This document shows positions 54,906 through 63,480 of a DNA stretch of 64,000 nt, in pieces (the stretch's first letter is position 1; each line of letters opens with the position of its first letter). Where the stretch lies: positions 1 through 64,000 of the forward strand of contig JACRLG010000006.1 in the NCBI GenBank assembly GCA_016235345.1, written 5' to 3'. The notes under the pieces were generated by a model. The model worked only from the letters and a program-made list of their open reading frames with translations, did not search any database and was not told the DNA's origin. Position numbers and translations under genes: made by a program. Source of the stretch: Deltaproteobacteria bacterium (lineage in GTDB: Bacteria > Desulfobacterota > Desulfobacteria > Desulfobacterales > Desulfatibacillaceae).

Positions 54906-57206
54906 GTGAAAAACCAGGTTCCCCACATAGGCGAGTCCTTGCCAAGGGCCGACGCACTGGCCAAGGTGACAGGCCGGGAAAAATACGCCACGGATTTCTA
55001 CGACGAAGGCTTCCTCTGGGCTGCGGCCAAACGCGCGGGAATCCCACACGCCAAAATTTTGAGGATTCACACGGCGGAAGCTGCGGCGCTTCCTGGCGTA
55101 TTCAAAATCCTTACCGCGAATGACGTTCCCGGAACCAACCGCCAGGGAATAGTGGTGAAGGACCAGCCGGTTATTGCCGATGAAATTGTTCGCCATTGCG
55201 GCGATGCTGTGACCCTGGTTCTTGGGGAGGACCGCAAAACCCTGGAAAAGGCCCTGGACCTTATAAGGGTTGATTACGAGCCCCTTCCGGTTGTTTCAGG
55301 CATGGATATCGCGCTTTCAAAGGATGCGCCGGTGCTTCACCCTTCCTGCCCCGGCGGAAACGTCTACGCCGACCGCGAGCTTTCCGTGGGTGAGGCTGAA
55401 GACGCCCTTTCAAAATGCCACGCCGTGGTTGAGGGCGTGTTTGAAACCCCCATGCAGGTTCACGGATTTCTGGAAACCGAAAACGGCACTGGCAGGATGG
55501 GCCAGGACGGCGTAATCACCCTTACTGTCTCCACCCAGGCCCCTTTCCGGGACCGCATGGAGATCGGCCACGCCTTAGGGCTTCCTTTTAGCGGCATCAG
55601 GATCATAAATCCTTACCTTGGCGGCGGCTTCGGAGGCAAGGACGGGGCCACTGTCCAGTGCCTTCTGGCCCTTGGGGCCATGAAAAGCGAGGGAAGGCCC
55701 GTAAAAATGTGGTGGAGCCGGGAGGAAAGTTTTTTTTCCGGCTACAAGCGCCACCCTGCAAAAATGCATTACAGGCTTGGGGCGGACGCAGATGGAAGCC
55801 TTGTGGCGCTTGCCTGCGAGCTTGATTACGACACCGGGGCTTACGCCCACCTGGGCGGCGAGGTTTTAAACGCTGGAATCGAACACGCAGGGGGGCCCTA
55901 CCGCATTCCCCACACAAAAATCCGGGGCCGGGCAATCTACACAAATAACCCCATAGCAGGGGCCATGCGGGGCTTCGGGGCGGCACAGGCGGCCTTTGCC
56001 ATGGAATCCATGATGAACCTTATGGCGGCAAGGCTTAACATGGACCCGCTGGCCATAAGGGAGAAAAACGCCCTGGTGCGCGGCGACAGGCACCCATCCG
56101 GGGCCTTTATCACCACGTCCAACGGCCTTTCCGCCTGCCTTGAAGGCGTAAGAAACCATCCTTTGCGAAAAAGCGCGCAAATCTGGAAACAAGAGGCCGG
56201 GCCGCACAAAAAGCGGGGGATCGGGGTTTCCTCTTTTTTTCAGGCAATGGGCTACGGCAGGGGCGTGCCGGATAACGCCATAGCGAAACTTGAGATTAAA
56301 AAAGACGGCACTTTCATAGTTTATAACAGCGTATCGGATATGGGCCAGGGAAACGCGGCCACGTATCTTCAGATAGCGGGGGAAATCCTGCGCCAGAGGG
56401 CGGGCGACATGGAGCTTGTGCAGCCGGACACCTTTCGCACCCATCCTTCCGGGTCATCCTCCGCCAGCCGCACCACCTTCACCTACGGCAGGGCTCTTAT
56501 GGGCGCCTGCGAAATAATGAAGAAAAAGCTCCTCAACCGGGCGGCCCTGGTCATGTTCATCACGGACGACTCCGGCTTTGCGCTTCTGCCCGGAAAGGTG
56601 CGGCACATCCCCTCCGGAAAGGAAGTCCCCTTGAAGGTCATTGCGGGGGTTATGGGCGATGAGGACAGGGTTGTCGTGAACGAGTTCATGGTCCGCGTTC
56701 CCAAGGACCCTTTTACGGGGGACATGGCGAGCACCCACGGTTTTCCTCACAACATTTTTTCATACGCGGCCCATCTGGCCCGCATCGAAACAGACCTTTT
56801 GACCGGCGAAGTCAAGGTCTGCGATTATCTGACGGTCACGGACGCCGGGCGGGTGCTGAACCCTATGGTTTACGAGCAGCAGATTCACGGCGCGGTGGCC
56901 CAGGGGCTCGGCTACGCTCTGACAGAGGCCTGCATCGTAAAAAACGGCAAAATCGAAACCCCGGACCTTGCAACCTACATCATCCCGACCTCGCTGGATT
57001 TGCCCGACATGGAGTCGGTGTCCATAGAGACCGAGGAGGCCGAGGGGCCTTACGGCATGAAAGGCGTGGGTGAAATAGGTATGCTGCCACCCCTTCCGGC
57101 GGTGGCCTGCGCGCTAAACGATGCTTTGGGCGCGTTTCCGCACCAAGCGCCCTTTACCGGCGAAAACGTAAGCCGTTCAATGGAAAAGGCTTATAATCCA
57201 TGCTGA
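54906..57206 (+). CDS. Xanthine-dehydrogenase-type molybdenum hydroxylase, Mo-binding subunit
   Basis: 766 residues from the GTG at 54906 (AGGAG 12 bp upstream; the upstream extension looks non-coding). Mo-cofactor regions are clear: INPYLGGGFGGKDG, GGEVLNAGIEHAGGPYRI, NPIAGAMRGFGAAQAAFAME, and the catalytic Glu in GMKGVGEIGMLPP. The family hydroxylates purines, nicotinate or other N-heterocycles, or oxidises aldehydes; the substrate is not decided. Nearby NAD-salvage genes make nicotinate a weak candidate. It overlaps the Fe-S subunit gene by 7 bp. Confidence 0.88.
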   Translation: MKNQVPHIGESLPRADALAKVTGREKYATDFYDEGFLWAAAKRAGIPHAKILRIHTAEAAALPGVFKILTANDVPGTNRQGIVVKDQPVIADEIVRHCGDAVTLVLGEDRKTLEKALDLIRVDYEPLPVVSGMDIALSKDAPVLHPSCPGGNVYADRELSVGEAEDALSKCHAVVEGVFETPMQVHGFLETENGTGRMGQDGVITLTVSTQAPFRDRMEIGHALGLPFSGIRIINPYLGGGFGGKDGATVQCLLALGAMKSEGRPVKMWWSREESFFSGYKRHPAKMHYRLGADADGSLVALACELDYDTGAYAHLGGEVLNAGIEHAGGPYRIPHTKIRGRAIYTNNPIAGAMRGFGAAQAAFAMESMMNLMAARLNMDPLAIREKNALVRGDRHPSGAFITTSNGLSACLEGVRNHPLRKSAQIWKQEAGPHKKRGIGVSSFFQAMGYGRGVPDNAIAKLEIKKDGTFIVYNSVSDMGQGNAATYLQIAGEILRQRAGDMELVQPDTFRTHPSGSSSASRTTFTYGRALMGACEIMKKKLLNRAALVMFITDDSGFALLPGKVRHIPSGKEVPLKVIAGVMGDEDRVVVNEFMVRVPKDPFTGDMASTHGFPHNIFSYAAHLARIETDLLTGEVKVCDYLTVTDAGRVLNPMVYEQQIHGAVAQGLGYALTEACIVKNGKIETPDLATYIIPTSLDLPDMESVSIETEEAEGPYGMKGVGEIGMLPPLPAVACALNDALGAFPHQAPFTGENVSRSMEKAYNPC

Positions 57207-57712
57207 TAAAGTTCACTTTAAACGGAGAGCCCATTAACATTGAAGCCGCCGCCGAACGGCGGGCAGTGGACCTTCTGCGGGAGGACCTTGGTCTCACTGG
57301 GGTCAAGGAATCCTGCGGATCAGGCGAATGCGGGGCCTGCGCTGTGCTTTTTAACGGCGAAAGCAGGCTTTCCTGCCTCATGATGGCCTGCCAGCTTGAG
57401 GGAGCAATCATTACAACCGTGGAGGGCCTTGCCTGCGGCGAGGAACTGCATCCGCTCCAGGACGCCTTCATCCAAAAAGGGGCGGTGCAGTGCGGATACT
57501 GCACCCCCGGAATGCTCATTTCCGCCGCCGACCTTCTAAGGCGCAACCCCAAGCCCACCCGCCCGGAAATACGAACCGCCATTAGCGGGAACCTTTGCAG
57601 ATGCACGGGGTATCAAAAGATTGTGGATGCAGTCGAGTCAGCCGCCGAAAACATGGAAGCCTGCACCCCGGCTGTCTTCCCGGAAAAAGCGATGGGGAGC
57701 CAATTGAAATGA
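57200..57712 (+). CDS. Molybdenum hydroxylase, [2Fe-2S] subunit
   Basis: 170 residues. Plant-type 2Fe-2S cluster: CGSGECGACAV with a following Cys (SRLSC). The second cluster is in the helical domain: QCGYCTPGM and NLCRCTGYQKI. It passes electrons from the Mo site to the FAD subunit encoded next, whose ATG overlaps its stop by 4 bp. Confidence 0.92.
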   Translation: MLIKFTLNGEPINIEAAAERRAVDLLREDLGLTGVKESCGSGECGACAVLFNGESRLSCLMMACQLEGAIITTVEGLACGEELHPLQDAFIQKGAVQCGYCTPGMLISAADLLRRNPKPTRPEIRTAISGNLCRCTGYQKIVDAVESAAENMEACTPAVFPEKAMGSQLK

Positions 57713-58551
57713 CAGTGCATTTTCCCGAAGACATAAAAAGCGCCCTTGACCTTTTCGATATGTTTCCAGATTCGCTTTTGTGGGCGGGCGGAACCGATTT
57801 GATGGCGGAACTGCGTGCAAAAAAGCGCCCTGCCCCGGAATCCGTAATCTTTTTGGAAAAAGTGAAGGAACTCGCGGAAATCCGTGATGAGGGCGTCTCC
57901 ATATTCATAGGCGCGGGGGCAAGGCTCTCCGGCATAGCGGAAAATAAACTTATTCTTGATTCAGCCCCGGTTCTGACCCAGGCCCTTTGCGCCCACTCGT
58001 CCCCGCCAATAAGGAACATGGCCACCCTTGGCGGCAACATCTGTACTGCCTCCCCTGCGGCGGACGCGGTCCCGCCCCTTTACGTGCTTGGGGGCGAACT
58101 TTTGCTTCAAAAAAAGGATGCTTCCAGAAAAGTTCGCGCCGGGGATTTTTTCCTTGGCCCAAGAAAAACGGTGCTGGAAAAAGGCGAGCTATTGACCGGC
58201 GTGAGTTTCCCCAAGCCTCCCCAAGGCTCTGTACAGTATTTCGAGAAGGTGGGGCAGAGAAAGGCCCTTGCCATCGCCATAGTCAGCATGGCGGCAATAT
58301 TGACCACGGACAGCGGGGGAAGGGTCGAAAAGGCCCGCTTTGCATGGGGAAGCGTTGGGCCGACCGTGGTTCGCATCCCGGAAACCGAGGCGATATTCGA
58401 GGGCAAAAAACCAACCCATGAGCTTTTCCGGCAGGCTGCCGAACTCGTAAAAGATTCCGTGCGGCCCATTGACGACATAAGGGCAAGCGCGGCCTACCGC
58501 AGCCAGGTTGCCGGAAACCTTGTTTTGCGCCTTTTGCCGGATCAGGTTTAA
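57709..58551 (+). CDS. Molybdenum hydroxylase, FAD-binding subunit
   Basis: 280 residues from the ATG at 57709 (stop-start overlap with the Fe-S gene). FAD-binding motifs LLWAGGTDLMAELR and MATLGGNICTASPAADAVP are those of the CoxM/XdhB family, and the C-terminal CO-dehydrogenase-flavoprotein domain is present (SAAYRSQVAGNLVLRLL). It completes a large-small-medium three-subunit enzyme. It ends 10 bp before a convergent gene. Confidence 0.9.
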   Translation: MTVHFPEDIKSALDLFDMFPDSLLWAGGTDLMAELRAKKRPAPESVIFLEKVKELAEIRDEGVSIFIGAGARLSGIAENKLILDSAPVLTQALCAHSSPPIRNMATLGGNICTASPAADAVPPLYVLGGELLLQKKDASRKVRAGDFFLGPRKTVLEKGELLTGVSFPKPPQGSVQYFEKVGQRKALAIAIVSMAAILTTDSGGRVEKARFAWGSVGPTVVRIPETEAIFEGKKPTHELFRQAAELVKDSVRPIDDIRASAAYRSQVAGNLVLRLLPDQV

Positions 58552-58561
58552 AAGCCGCCTG

Positions 58562-59572
58562 TCAGCGGGTCTTTTCCCAGTCAGCGTATATAAAGTCACG
58601 GATTTTTTTCGCCCGGTCGGTGTGAAGGACAAGGCCCTCCCAGTTGGGACGCCCCATAATCTTGTTCAGCATAAATCCGTCGCTGTCGTACCACCTTGGA
58701 AAAAGCCCGCCCATAAAATACCCGCGCTTCCTCAAAGCCTCAACGATTTCGAGGTTCCATGGCTCGGCCAGCCTCACCCAAACCTGGATGATCTCAAGAC
58801 GGTTTTCCGTGGCAAGTTTTTTTTCAAACCCGTCAAAGGCCGCTTCAAAATCGCGCCCTGAGCGGTTTATGAAAATCCTGGCAACCGAAGCAAAATCGAA
58901 AACCTGCTTCGCAAATTCCGTTTTCACATCAGGAAGGGCTTCTGTTGGGGATTCAAGGGTCCGCTTATCGTCCAGGCCTTCATATAAAAACCTTAGTTCC
59001 GCATCATAAACCGGCGGCAGGAAAACAGTATGCGGTGAAGGCTTTACAGTCTTATACCCCACCACCGAGCCAACCCTTCCGGATGCGCTTTTTTCCTTGT
59101 CATAGGCGCTTGCGGGCATGAGATCAAGCTCTATGCCCGTCTCCACGAAGCCCAGCCTGCCGATGAGTTTCTGTATGCCATCGTGATTGGCAACGGCCTC
59201 CCCCCAGATGCCCTCCACGGGAAGGCCCTTTAGGCCCTCCGGCTCGAAAAAGAGCCTGCTCATAAGGCGCGTGGTTATGCCGTAGTTGCGGTACTCCGGG
59301 AAAACCAGGCCGGAGCCGGACTCGTAGATGTTTTCATAGGGCGAGTTCCTGAAAATCGCCGTCATGCCTATAACCCGGCCCTGGGGATCACGGGCGCTCA
59401 TTATTATGATTTCCCGCCTGGCGCAGCTTTCGGCAAGGGCTTTGGGATCATAGTAGGTTCTAACCGGGTACTGGTCGCCGTAAACCGCCAGAAAAAGGTC
59501 GCGGATATATGGAGCATCCTCCGGCACGAAAAGGCCCACCGTAAAGGGGCTTTCGGATTTTTCGTCACTCAT
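58562..59572 (-). CDS. GNAT-family acetyltransferase, last gene of an uncharacterised operon
   Basis: 336 residues. An N-terminal GNAT domain (DAPYIRDLFLAVYG, GMTAIFRNSPYENIYESG, LVFPEYRNYGITTRLMSRLF) is followed by a second half that ends with a GNAT-like strand pair (VEALRKRGYFMGGLFPRWYDSDGFML). The overall layout resembles the second domain of the HATPase fusion at 61945. It overlaps the MFS gene by 8 bp. Its acceptor is unknown; the operon suggests modification of a small exported metabolite. Confidence 0.75.
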   Translation of the reverse strand: MSDEKSESPFTVGLFVPEDAPYIRDLFLAVYGDQYPVRTYYDPKALAESCARREIIIMSARDPQGRVIGMTAIFRNSPYENIYESGSGLVFPEYRNYGITTRLMSRLFFEPEGLKGLPVEGIWGEAVANHDGIQKLIGRLGFVETGIELDLMPASAYDKEKSASGRVGSVVGYKTVKPSPHTVFLPPVYDAELRFLYEGLDDKRTLESPTEALPDVKTEFAKQVFDFASVARIFINRSGRDFEAAFDGFEKKLATENRLEIIQVWVRLAEPWNLEIVEALRKRGYFMGGLFPRWYDSDGFMLNKIMGRPNWEGLVLHTDRAKKIRDFIYADWEKTR

Positions 59573-60770
59573 TTTTGCGGGTCCTTTTCATAAGAAGCGG
59601 GGTGAGCAAGGCCCCCAGAAGGGAAAGAGCCGCCGCCGCCGGATAAATGGCCCCGTAGCCCGATTTTGCTAGCAGAAATCCAGCGATCCAGGGGCCCAAA
59701 ATATATCCTGCGTCAATCATCTCAAGCATCATGTTGGTGTTGTAGGTGCGAAGTTTCGGGTCTGAAAGATCGAAGATGAGAGCCCCAAGAACAGGCATCA
59801 GAAAGCCCCATCCCAGGCCAAGAAGGGCTGCGCTGAAAAAAAAGCCGTAAGCCCCGGCGGAGCGCCCCAGAAAAAAGAAGGACGCGGCAAGAAATACGAG
59901 GGAGCCGCCCGCAATGTGGGCCTTGCTTATTTTATCCATAAATTTTCCGCCGAAAAGCCGCACCGTTATCATTACAAGGGTGTAGATGGTGAAAAAAAGC
60001 CCGGCGTCCGTTATCCCTATGGATTTTGCGAATCCCTTCACGAAAAAAAAGGTCATGGTGGACCCTGTAAAGGTGGCCATGACCAGGAAAAACATGGCGA
60101 GCATGGCGGGGTCCTTGAAACCGGCCAGAATCTCGCCGCGTGAAAGCCTGGCATAAGGCGCTGGTGACGGCCCTTGCGCGGTTTTCCGGCCTTTTTCAAC
60201 CACCCAAAGCATGGGAAAAATCAATAAAAGGACCAGGGCGGAAAAGATATAGATATTTGACTGGCTTACCCCAGCCCCCAGGAGCCTTTCGCAAAGGGGC
60301 GGAAAAACCGCGTATGGAAGAAGATTGGCGAGGGTCAGGATGCTGTAGGCCTGTCCGCTTTTTCCTTTCGGGATCACGTCAACCACAAGGGCCATGAGGG
60401 ATGTTAAAAGCAGAACGAAAAACAGGCCGTGAACTATCCGCAAAATGAGCAGCCCGGTAAAACCCTGTGTAAGGGCGTAGGCCCCCATCGAGCATGATAT
60501 TCCCAAAGCCGCGAAGGCGAGCCATTTCACAGCGTTGTTCCTGTGGATATAAGGGCTTATGAAGGGCCGCACTGTTATGGGAACAAAGTTGAAGGCGGCC
60601 AGAAACATTCCAACCGTATCGGCGTCAAAGCCGATTCCGCCAAGGTACTCCAGAAAGTTGAAAAAAACCGCCTGGTTGGAAAGGGCCAGAAAATAAATGG
60701 CCATGGCGAAAACAAAGCCTTTGGTGAATAGAGGCTCGGAATCAGGCTCTGCGGGTGAGGCTTCTTGCAT
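59565..60770 (-). CDS. Major facilitator superfamily transporter
   Basis: 401 residues from the ATG at 60770 (an ATG at 60791 is possible). Twelve hydrophobic spans can be counted, with the intracellular loop motif FISPYIHRNNAVKWL after span 2 and FGGKFMDKISKAHIAGG after span 8. It is similar in style to MFS_1 drug/metabolite exporters. Between the aminotransferase and GNAT genes it could export their product. Confidence 0.85.
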   Translation of the reverse strand: MQEASPAEPDSEPLFTKGFVFAMAIYFLALSNQAVFFNFLEYLGGIGFDADTVGMFLAAFNFVPITVRPFISPYIHRNNAVKWLAFAALGISCSMGAYALTQGFTGLLILRIVHGLFFVLLLTSLMALVVDVIPKGKSGQAYSILTLANLLPYAVFPPLCERLLGAGVSQSNIYIFSALVLLLIFPMLWVVEKGRKTAQGPSPAPYARLSRGEILAGFKDPAMLAMFFLVMATFTGSTMTFFFVKGFAKSIGITDAGLFFTIYTLVMITVRLFGGKFMDKISKAHIAGGSLVFLAASFFFLGRSAGAYGFFFSAALLGLGWGFLMPVLGALIFDLSDPKLRTYNTNMMLEMIDAGYILGPWIAGFLLAKSGYGAIYPAAAALSLLGALLTPLLMKRTRKNE

Positions 60771-60812
60771 GGATCGGCCTTTTGGGAACACATACCGCTT
60801 GGGTTTGCTGTC

Positions 60813-61934
60813 TTAACGTTTGGATGGAAGGATTTCCCGCATACCTCTTACCAGTTCCTCCATGTCCTCCATTGCGCCGAACGACACCCTTATGAAGTTG
60901 GGAAACCGGAAGCCCGTCATGGTGCGGATCATGAGGCCCTTTGCCATTAGTTTCCGGTAGGCCAGGCTGTCGCTCATGGGAAGCCTTGCCATCATGTAGC
61001 AGCCCTGGCCTGAAACCAGAAAAAGGCCCATTTTGCCGAATTCCCGTGTAAGGTAGTCGCGGGCCTCCCGCACGGCCTTTCTGGTGGCAGCAACGTGATG
61101 GTCCGCGTTCACCGCCTCTATGGCCGCCACCTGGGCAAGGGTATTGACCGAATACACCACGCAGGTTTTGCGGATTATGTCCACTATTTCGGGGGCTCCG
61201 CAAAGGTAGCCTATGCGCAGCCCCGCAAGCCCGTACATCTTGGAAAAGGTTCTGAAGCTCACCACGTTGGGATAAAGCCCGATCAAATCCATTGCGTCGG
61301 GAAAATCATCCTCCTCAACGAATTCCAGGTAAGCCTCGTCCACCACCACTATGGCCCGGCGGTCAACACGGTCAAGGAAATCCGTAAGCCTCTTTTTGCT
61401 CCAGTAGGTTCCCGTGGGGTTATTCGGGTTGCACACGAAAAAAATCTTGGTTCGCTCGTCGGCTGCGGTGAGCATGGCCTCGTCATCGAAGCCGTAGTCC
61501 CTAAGCGGCACGCAGCGGGCCTCGTACCCGGAGAAGCGGGCCACCCACTCGTAAACCGCAAAGGTCTTGTCTGCGGTAACGATGTTGTCGCCCTCCTGGC
61601 AGAAGGCCTTTATGACGAAGGCTATGACCTCGTTTGCGCCGTTTCCCACCAGAAACTGGTCGGGGTCCAATTTAAAGCGCGCTGCCAGAAGCTGCCTGAG
61701 ATGAAAGGCGTCGCCGCTCGGATACACCGATGCCTTCACGGTGGGAAACTTTGTTATGGCTTCCCGTGATTCGGCAGGCGGACCAAGCGGATTTTCGTTG
61801 TTGTTCAGGCGAAGGAGCCGTTTTACGCCGTAATACTCCATCAAAACGTCGTCCGGCTTGGACGGGATATAGGCCTCGAAGCATTTGACATGGGCCGGAA
61901 CCAGCCTTTCGAGATCGGGCATACGTGAATTCAT
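60813..61934 (-). CDS. PLP aminotransferase, histidinol-phosphate aminotransferase-like
   Basis: 373 residues, fold type I. LNNNENPLGPP at the N-terminus, NGANEVIAFVIKAF, VCNPNNPTGTYW, VVVDEAYLEFVEE and the Schiff-base Lys in FRTFSKMYGLAGLRIGYLCG are HisC-like. No other his genes are here, and the operon context (MFS, GNAT, HATPase-GNAT) points to a specialised amino-acid or amine reaction rather than histidine synthesis. RBS GAGGA precedes the ATG. Confidence 0.85.
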   Translation of the reverse strand: MNSRMPDLERLVPAHVKCFEAYIPSKPDDVLMEYYGVKRLLRLNNNENPLGPPAESREAITKFPTVKASVYPSGDAFHLRQLLAARFKLDPDQFLVGNGANEVIAFVIKAFCQEGDNIVTADKTFAVYEWVARFSGYEARCVPLRDYGFDDEAMLTAADERTKIFFVCNPNNPTGTYWSKKRLTDFLDRVDRRAIVVVDEAYLEFVEEDDFPDAMDLIGLYPNVVSFRTFSKMYGLAGLRIGYLCGAPEIVDIIRKTCVVYSVNTLAQVAAIEAVNADHHVAATRKAVREARDYLTREFGKMGLFLVSGQGCYMMARLPMSDSLAYRKLMAKGLMIRTMTGFRFPNFIRVSFGAMEDMEELVRGMREILPSKR

Positions 61935-61944
61935 GGCCGCTTCC

Positions 61945-63240
61945 TCACAGGCTGAAAAGGACTATATCGCCGTGGCCGGCATAGGGCATGACAAGGCGGG
62001 GGACAAAGCCTGCGTCCATAACAGGGCTTATCCATTCGGCCTGCCAGGGTCTTCCCAGATCGAGGCTGAAATAGACGCCGCCCGTGCTTTCCGGCCCAAG
62101 GGCCGCGATATGGGCCGCCAGGTTCTCCCTTACGTCCTTTCCACGGGAAACGGGCCATAATGTGGCGGTTTTTCGGGACCGGTCAATTTTGGCGAAAAGA
62201 ACCGATGGCTGCGCCGCATGGCTTTCGGTAAGGCCGCTTTTGAGGATTTTTCGAGGAAGCGCCAAAAGCCCGTATTCCTCTTTCAAAAATGGTTCAAGCC
62301 TTTCGTCGGCCCATACCGAGCTTCCGGGGTCCTCGTGCATCTGCCGGAAATAATGGGGAATGCTCCGCAAGGCCCCGTCAAGGCCGGTTATGGGCAGCTC
62401 GCCTATGAGCTCGAAGTAATGGACCGGCAGGTCATGGTTGGGCCTGCGGTTCAAAAGGCCGAGAACCGGCAGTTTCGCAAGGCTTTCAAGGCAGCCGTTC
62501 AACAGCCCCTCGCAAAGGGCGGAATCGGCTTCCTCAGTAAGGATGTAAGGCCCAAGGCATTGCGCGGTTTTTGCTCCCGCCGTCCATTCCCACTCGATGC
62601 CCCCCAGAATCTCCCCTCCCTGGCTGACGGCGATGAGGGCGCAGCTTTGCCCGTGGCGCAGCATGTCCGCAAGCATTCCGGGATGGGCGAAAACCCTGGG
62701 TACCTCTTCGGGCGGATAAACAGCGGCCACGGATTCGGCGAGAAAAAAGGCCTCCTCCGGCTCAGGCGTCCGAACGGTGAAGGAGTCCGATGGCTTCGGT
62801 CGCTCTCTGCTATCGGCTTTTGCCTTCTCGTAGTTCTTTTCCTTGGTGAGGATGAGGGTGATTTTGTCGTCACCGCCGGTTTCCACGGAAAACCGGTCAA
62901 CCATGCGGGAGGCGATGAGAAGCCCAACCTCGTCCAGACCCTGTTCGTCGGAGATGTCAACTCTTGAAGTCAAGTTGAAACTGTGAAGCGGAAAATGCCT
63001 TGCGGAAAACCCGAACTCAATATTGACGCATGACCCTCCCCATGAAGAGCGGATGGAAAGCTCCTGGCCGGGGCTTGTGCGGCACAGGTACATGAAGATT
63101 TCCTCGGTGGCCATCCCGACCCGCATGGACTCCTTCTGGCCGAGTCCCAAGGCAGTTGAGCTTTTTTCCGTCATGGCCCTTGCCACGGGAAAAAATTCCG
63201 GGCTGGCCGGGACATCCAGGCGGATGATGGGATTTTTCAT
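61945..63240 (-). CDS. HATPase (RsbW-like) domain fused to a GNAT-like domain
   Basis: 431 residues. Residues ~1-135 look like an anti-sigma-factor kinase domain (FFPVARAMTEKSSTALGLGQKESMRVGMATEEIF...GLLIASRMVDRFSVETGGDDKITLIL), but the N-box Asn is not visible (ATEEIFMYL), so activity may be lost. Residues ~155-431 are GNAT-like (VRTPEPEEAFFLAESVAAVY...ALIAVSQGGEILGGIEWEW...), similar in order to the GNAT at 58562. It is the first gene of the operon 63240-58562, 10 bp before the aminotransferase. It could tie acetylation or sensing to partner switching. Confidence 0.75.
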   Translation of the reverse strand: MKNPIIRLDVPASPEFFPVARAMTEKSSTALGLGQKESMRVGMATEEIFMYLCRTSPGQELSIRSSWGGSCVNIEFGFSARHFPLHSFNLTSRVDISDEQGLDEVGLLIASRMVDRFSVETGGDDKITLILTKEKNYEKAKADSRERPKPSDSFTVRTPEPEEAFFLAESVAAVYPPEEVPRVFAHPGMLADMLRHGQSCALIAVSQGGEILGGIEWEWTAGAKTAQCLGPYILTEEADSALCEGLLNGCLESLAKLPVLGLLNRRPNHDLPVHYFELIGELPITGLDGALRSIPHYFRQMHEDPGSSVWADERLEPFLKEEYGLLALPRKILKSGLTESHAAQPSVLFAKIDRSRKTATLWPVSRGKDVRENLAAHIAALGPESTGGVYFSLDLGRPWQAEWISPVMDAGFVPRLVMPYAGHGDIVLFSL

Positions 63241-63293
63241 GATTCGGAATCCTCGCTAATGCAGTAAAACTGAGCCGGTTTCAATCCTGTTAG

Positions 63294-63480
63294 CAGCCCG
63301 TTTAAAAAGGCCGGATATAACGCCTGGATAAAACGATGAAGCGCAAGGAGAGCGAGAAGCCAATGAGAAGCGTACCCGCCCAAGAAATCGCAGAGTTCTT
63401 GGGCTAAATCAGGATGTTCGTACGTGACCGAAATTGGCTTCGATGCACGACACCGCGATTCGCGTTTTAGCCAGGCGTTA
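63294..63480 (+). repeat. Structured dispersed repeat, copy 3 (long form)
   Basis: 187 bp with nested inverted repeats: outer CGCCTGGATAAAACG / CGTTTTAGCCAGGCG (one mismatch), middle GAAGCCAAT / ATTGGCTTC (perfect), and an inner perfect 9-bp stem GCCCAAGAA / TTCTTGGGC. It shares both flanking arms with the copy at 36319 but has a larger tip. It ends exactly at the stop codon of the PP2C-HATPase gene and fills the gap to the next operon. Confidence 0.8.

Noticed and set aside
60813-61934. Assignment of the aminotransferase as a true histidine-biosynthesis enzyme (hisC)
   Set aside because: No other his genes in the operon and the context is a specialised one; called only HisC-like.
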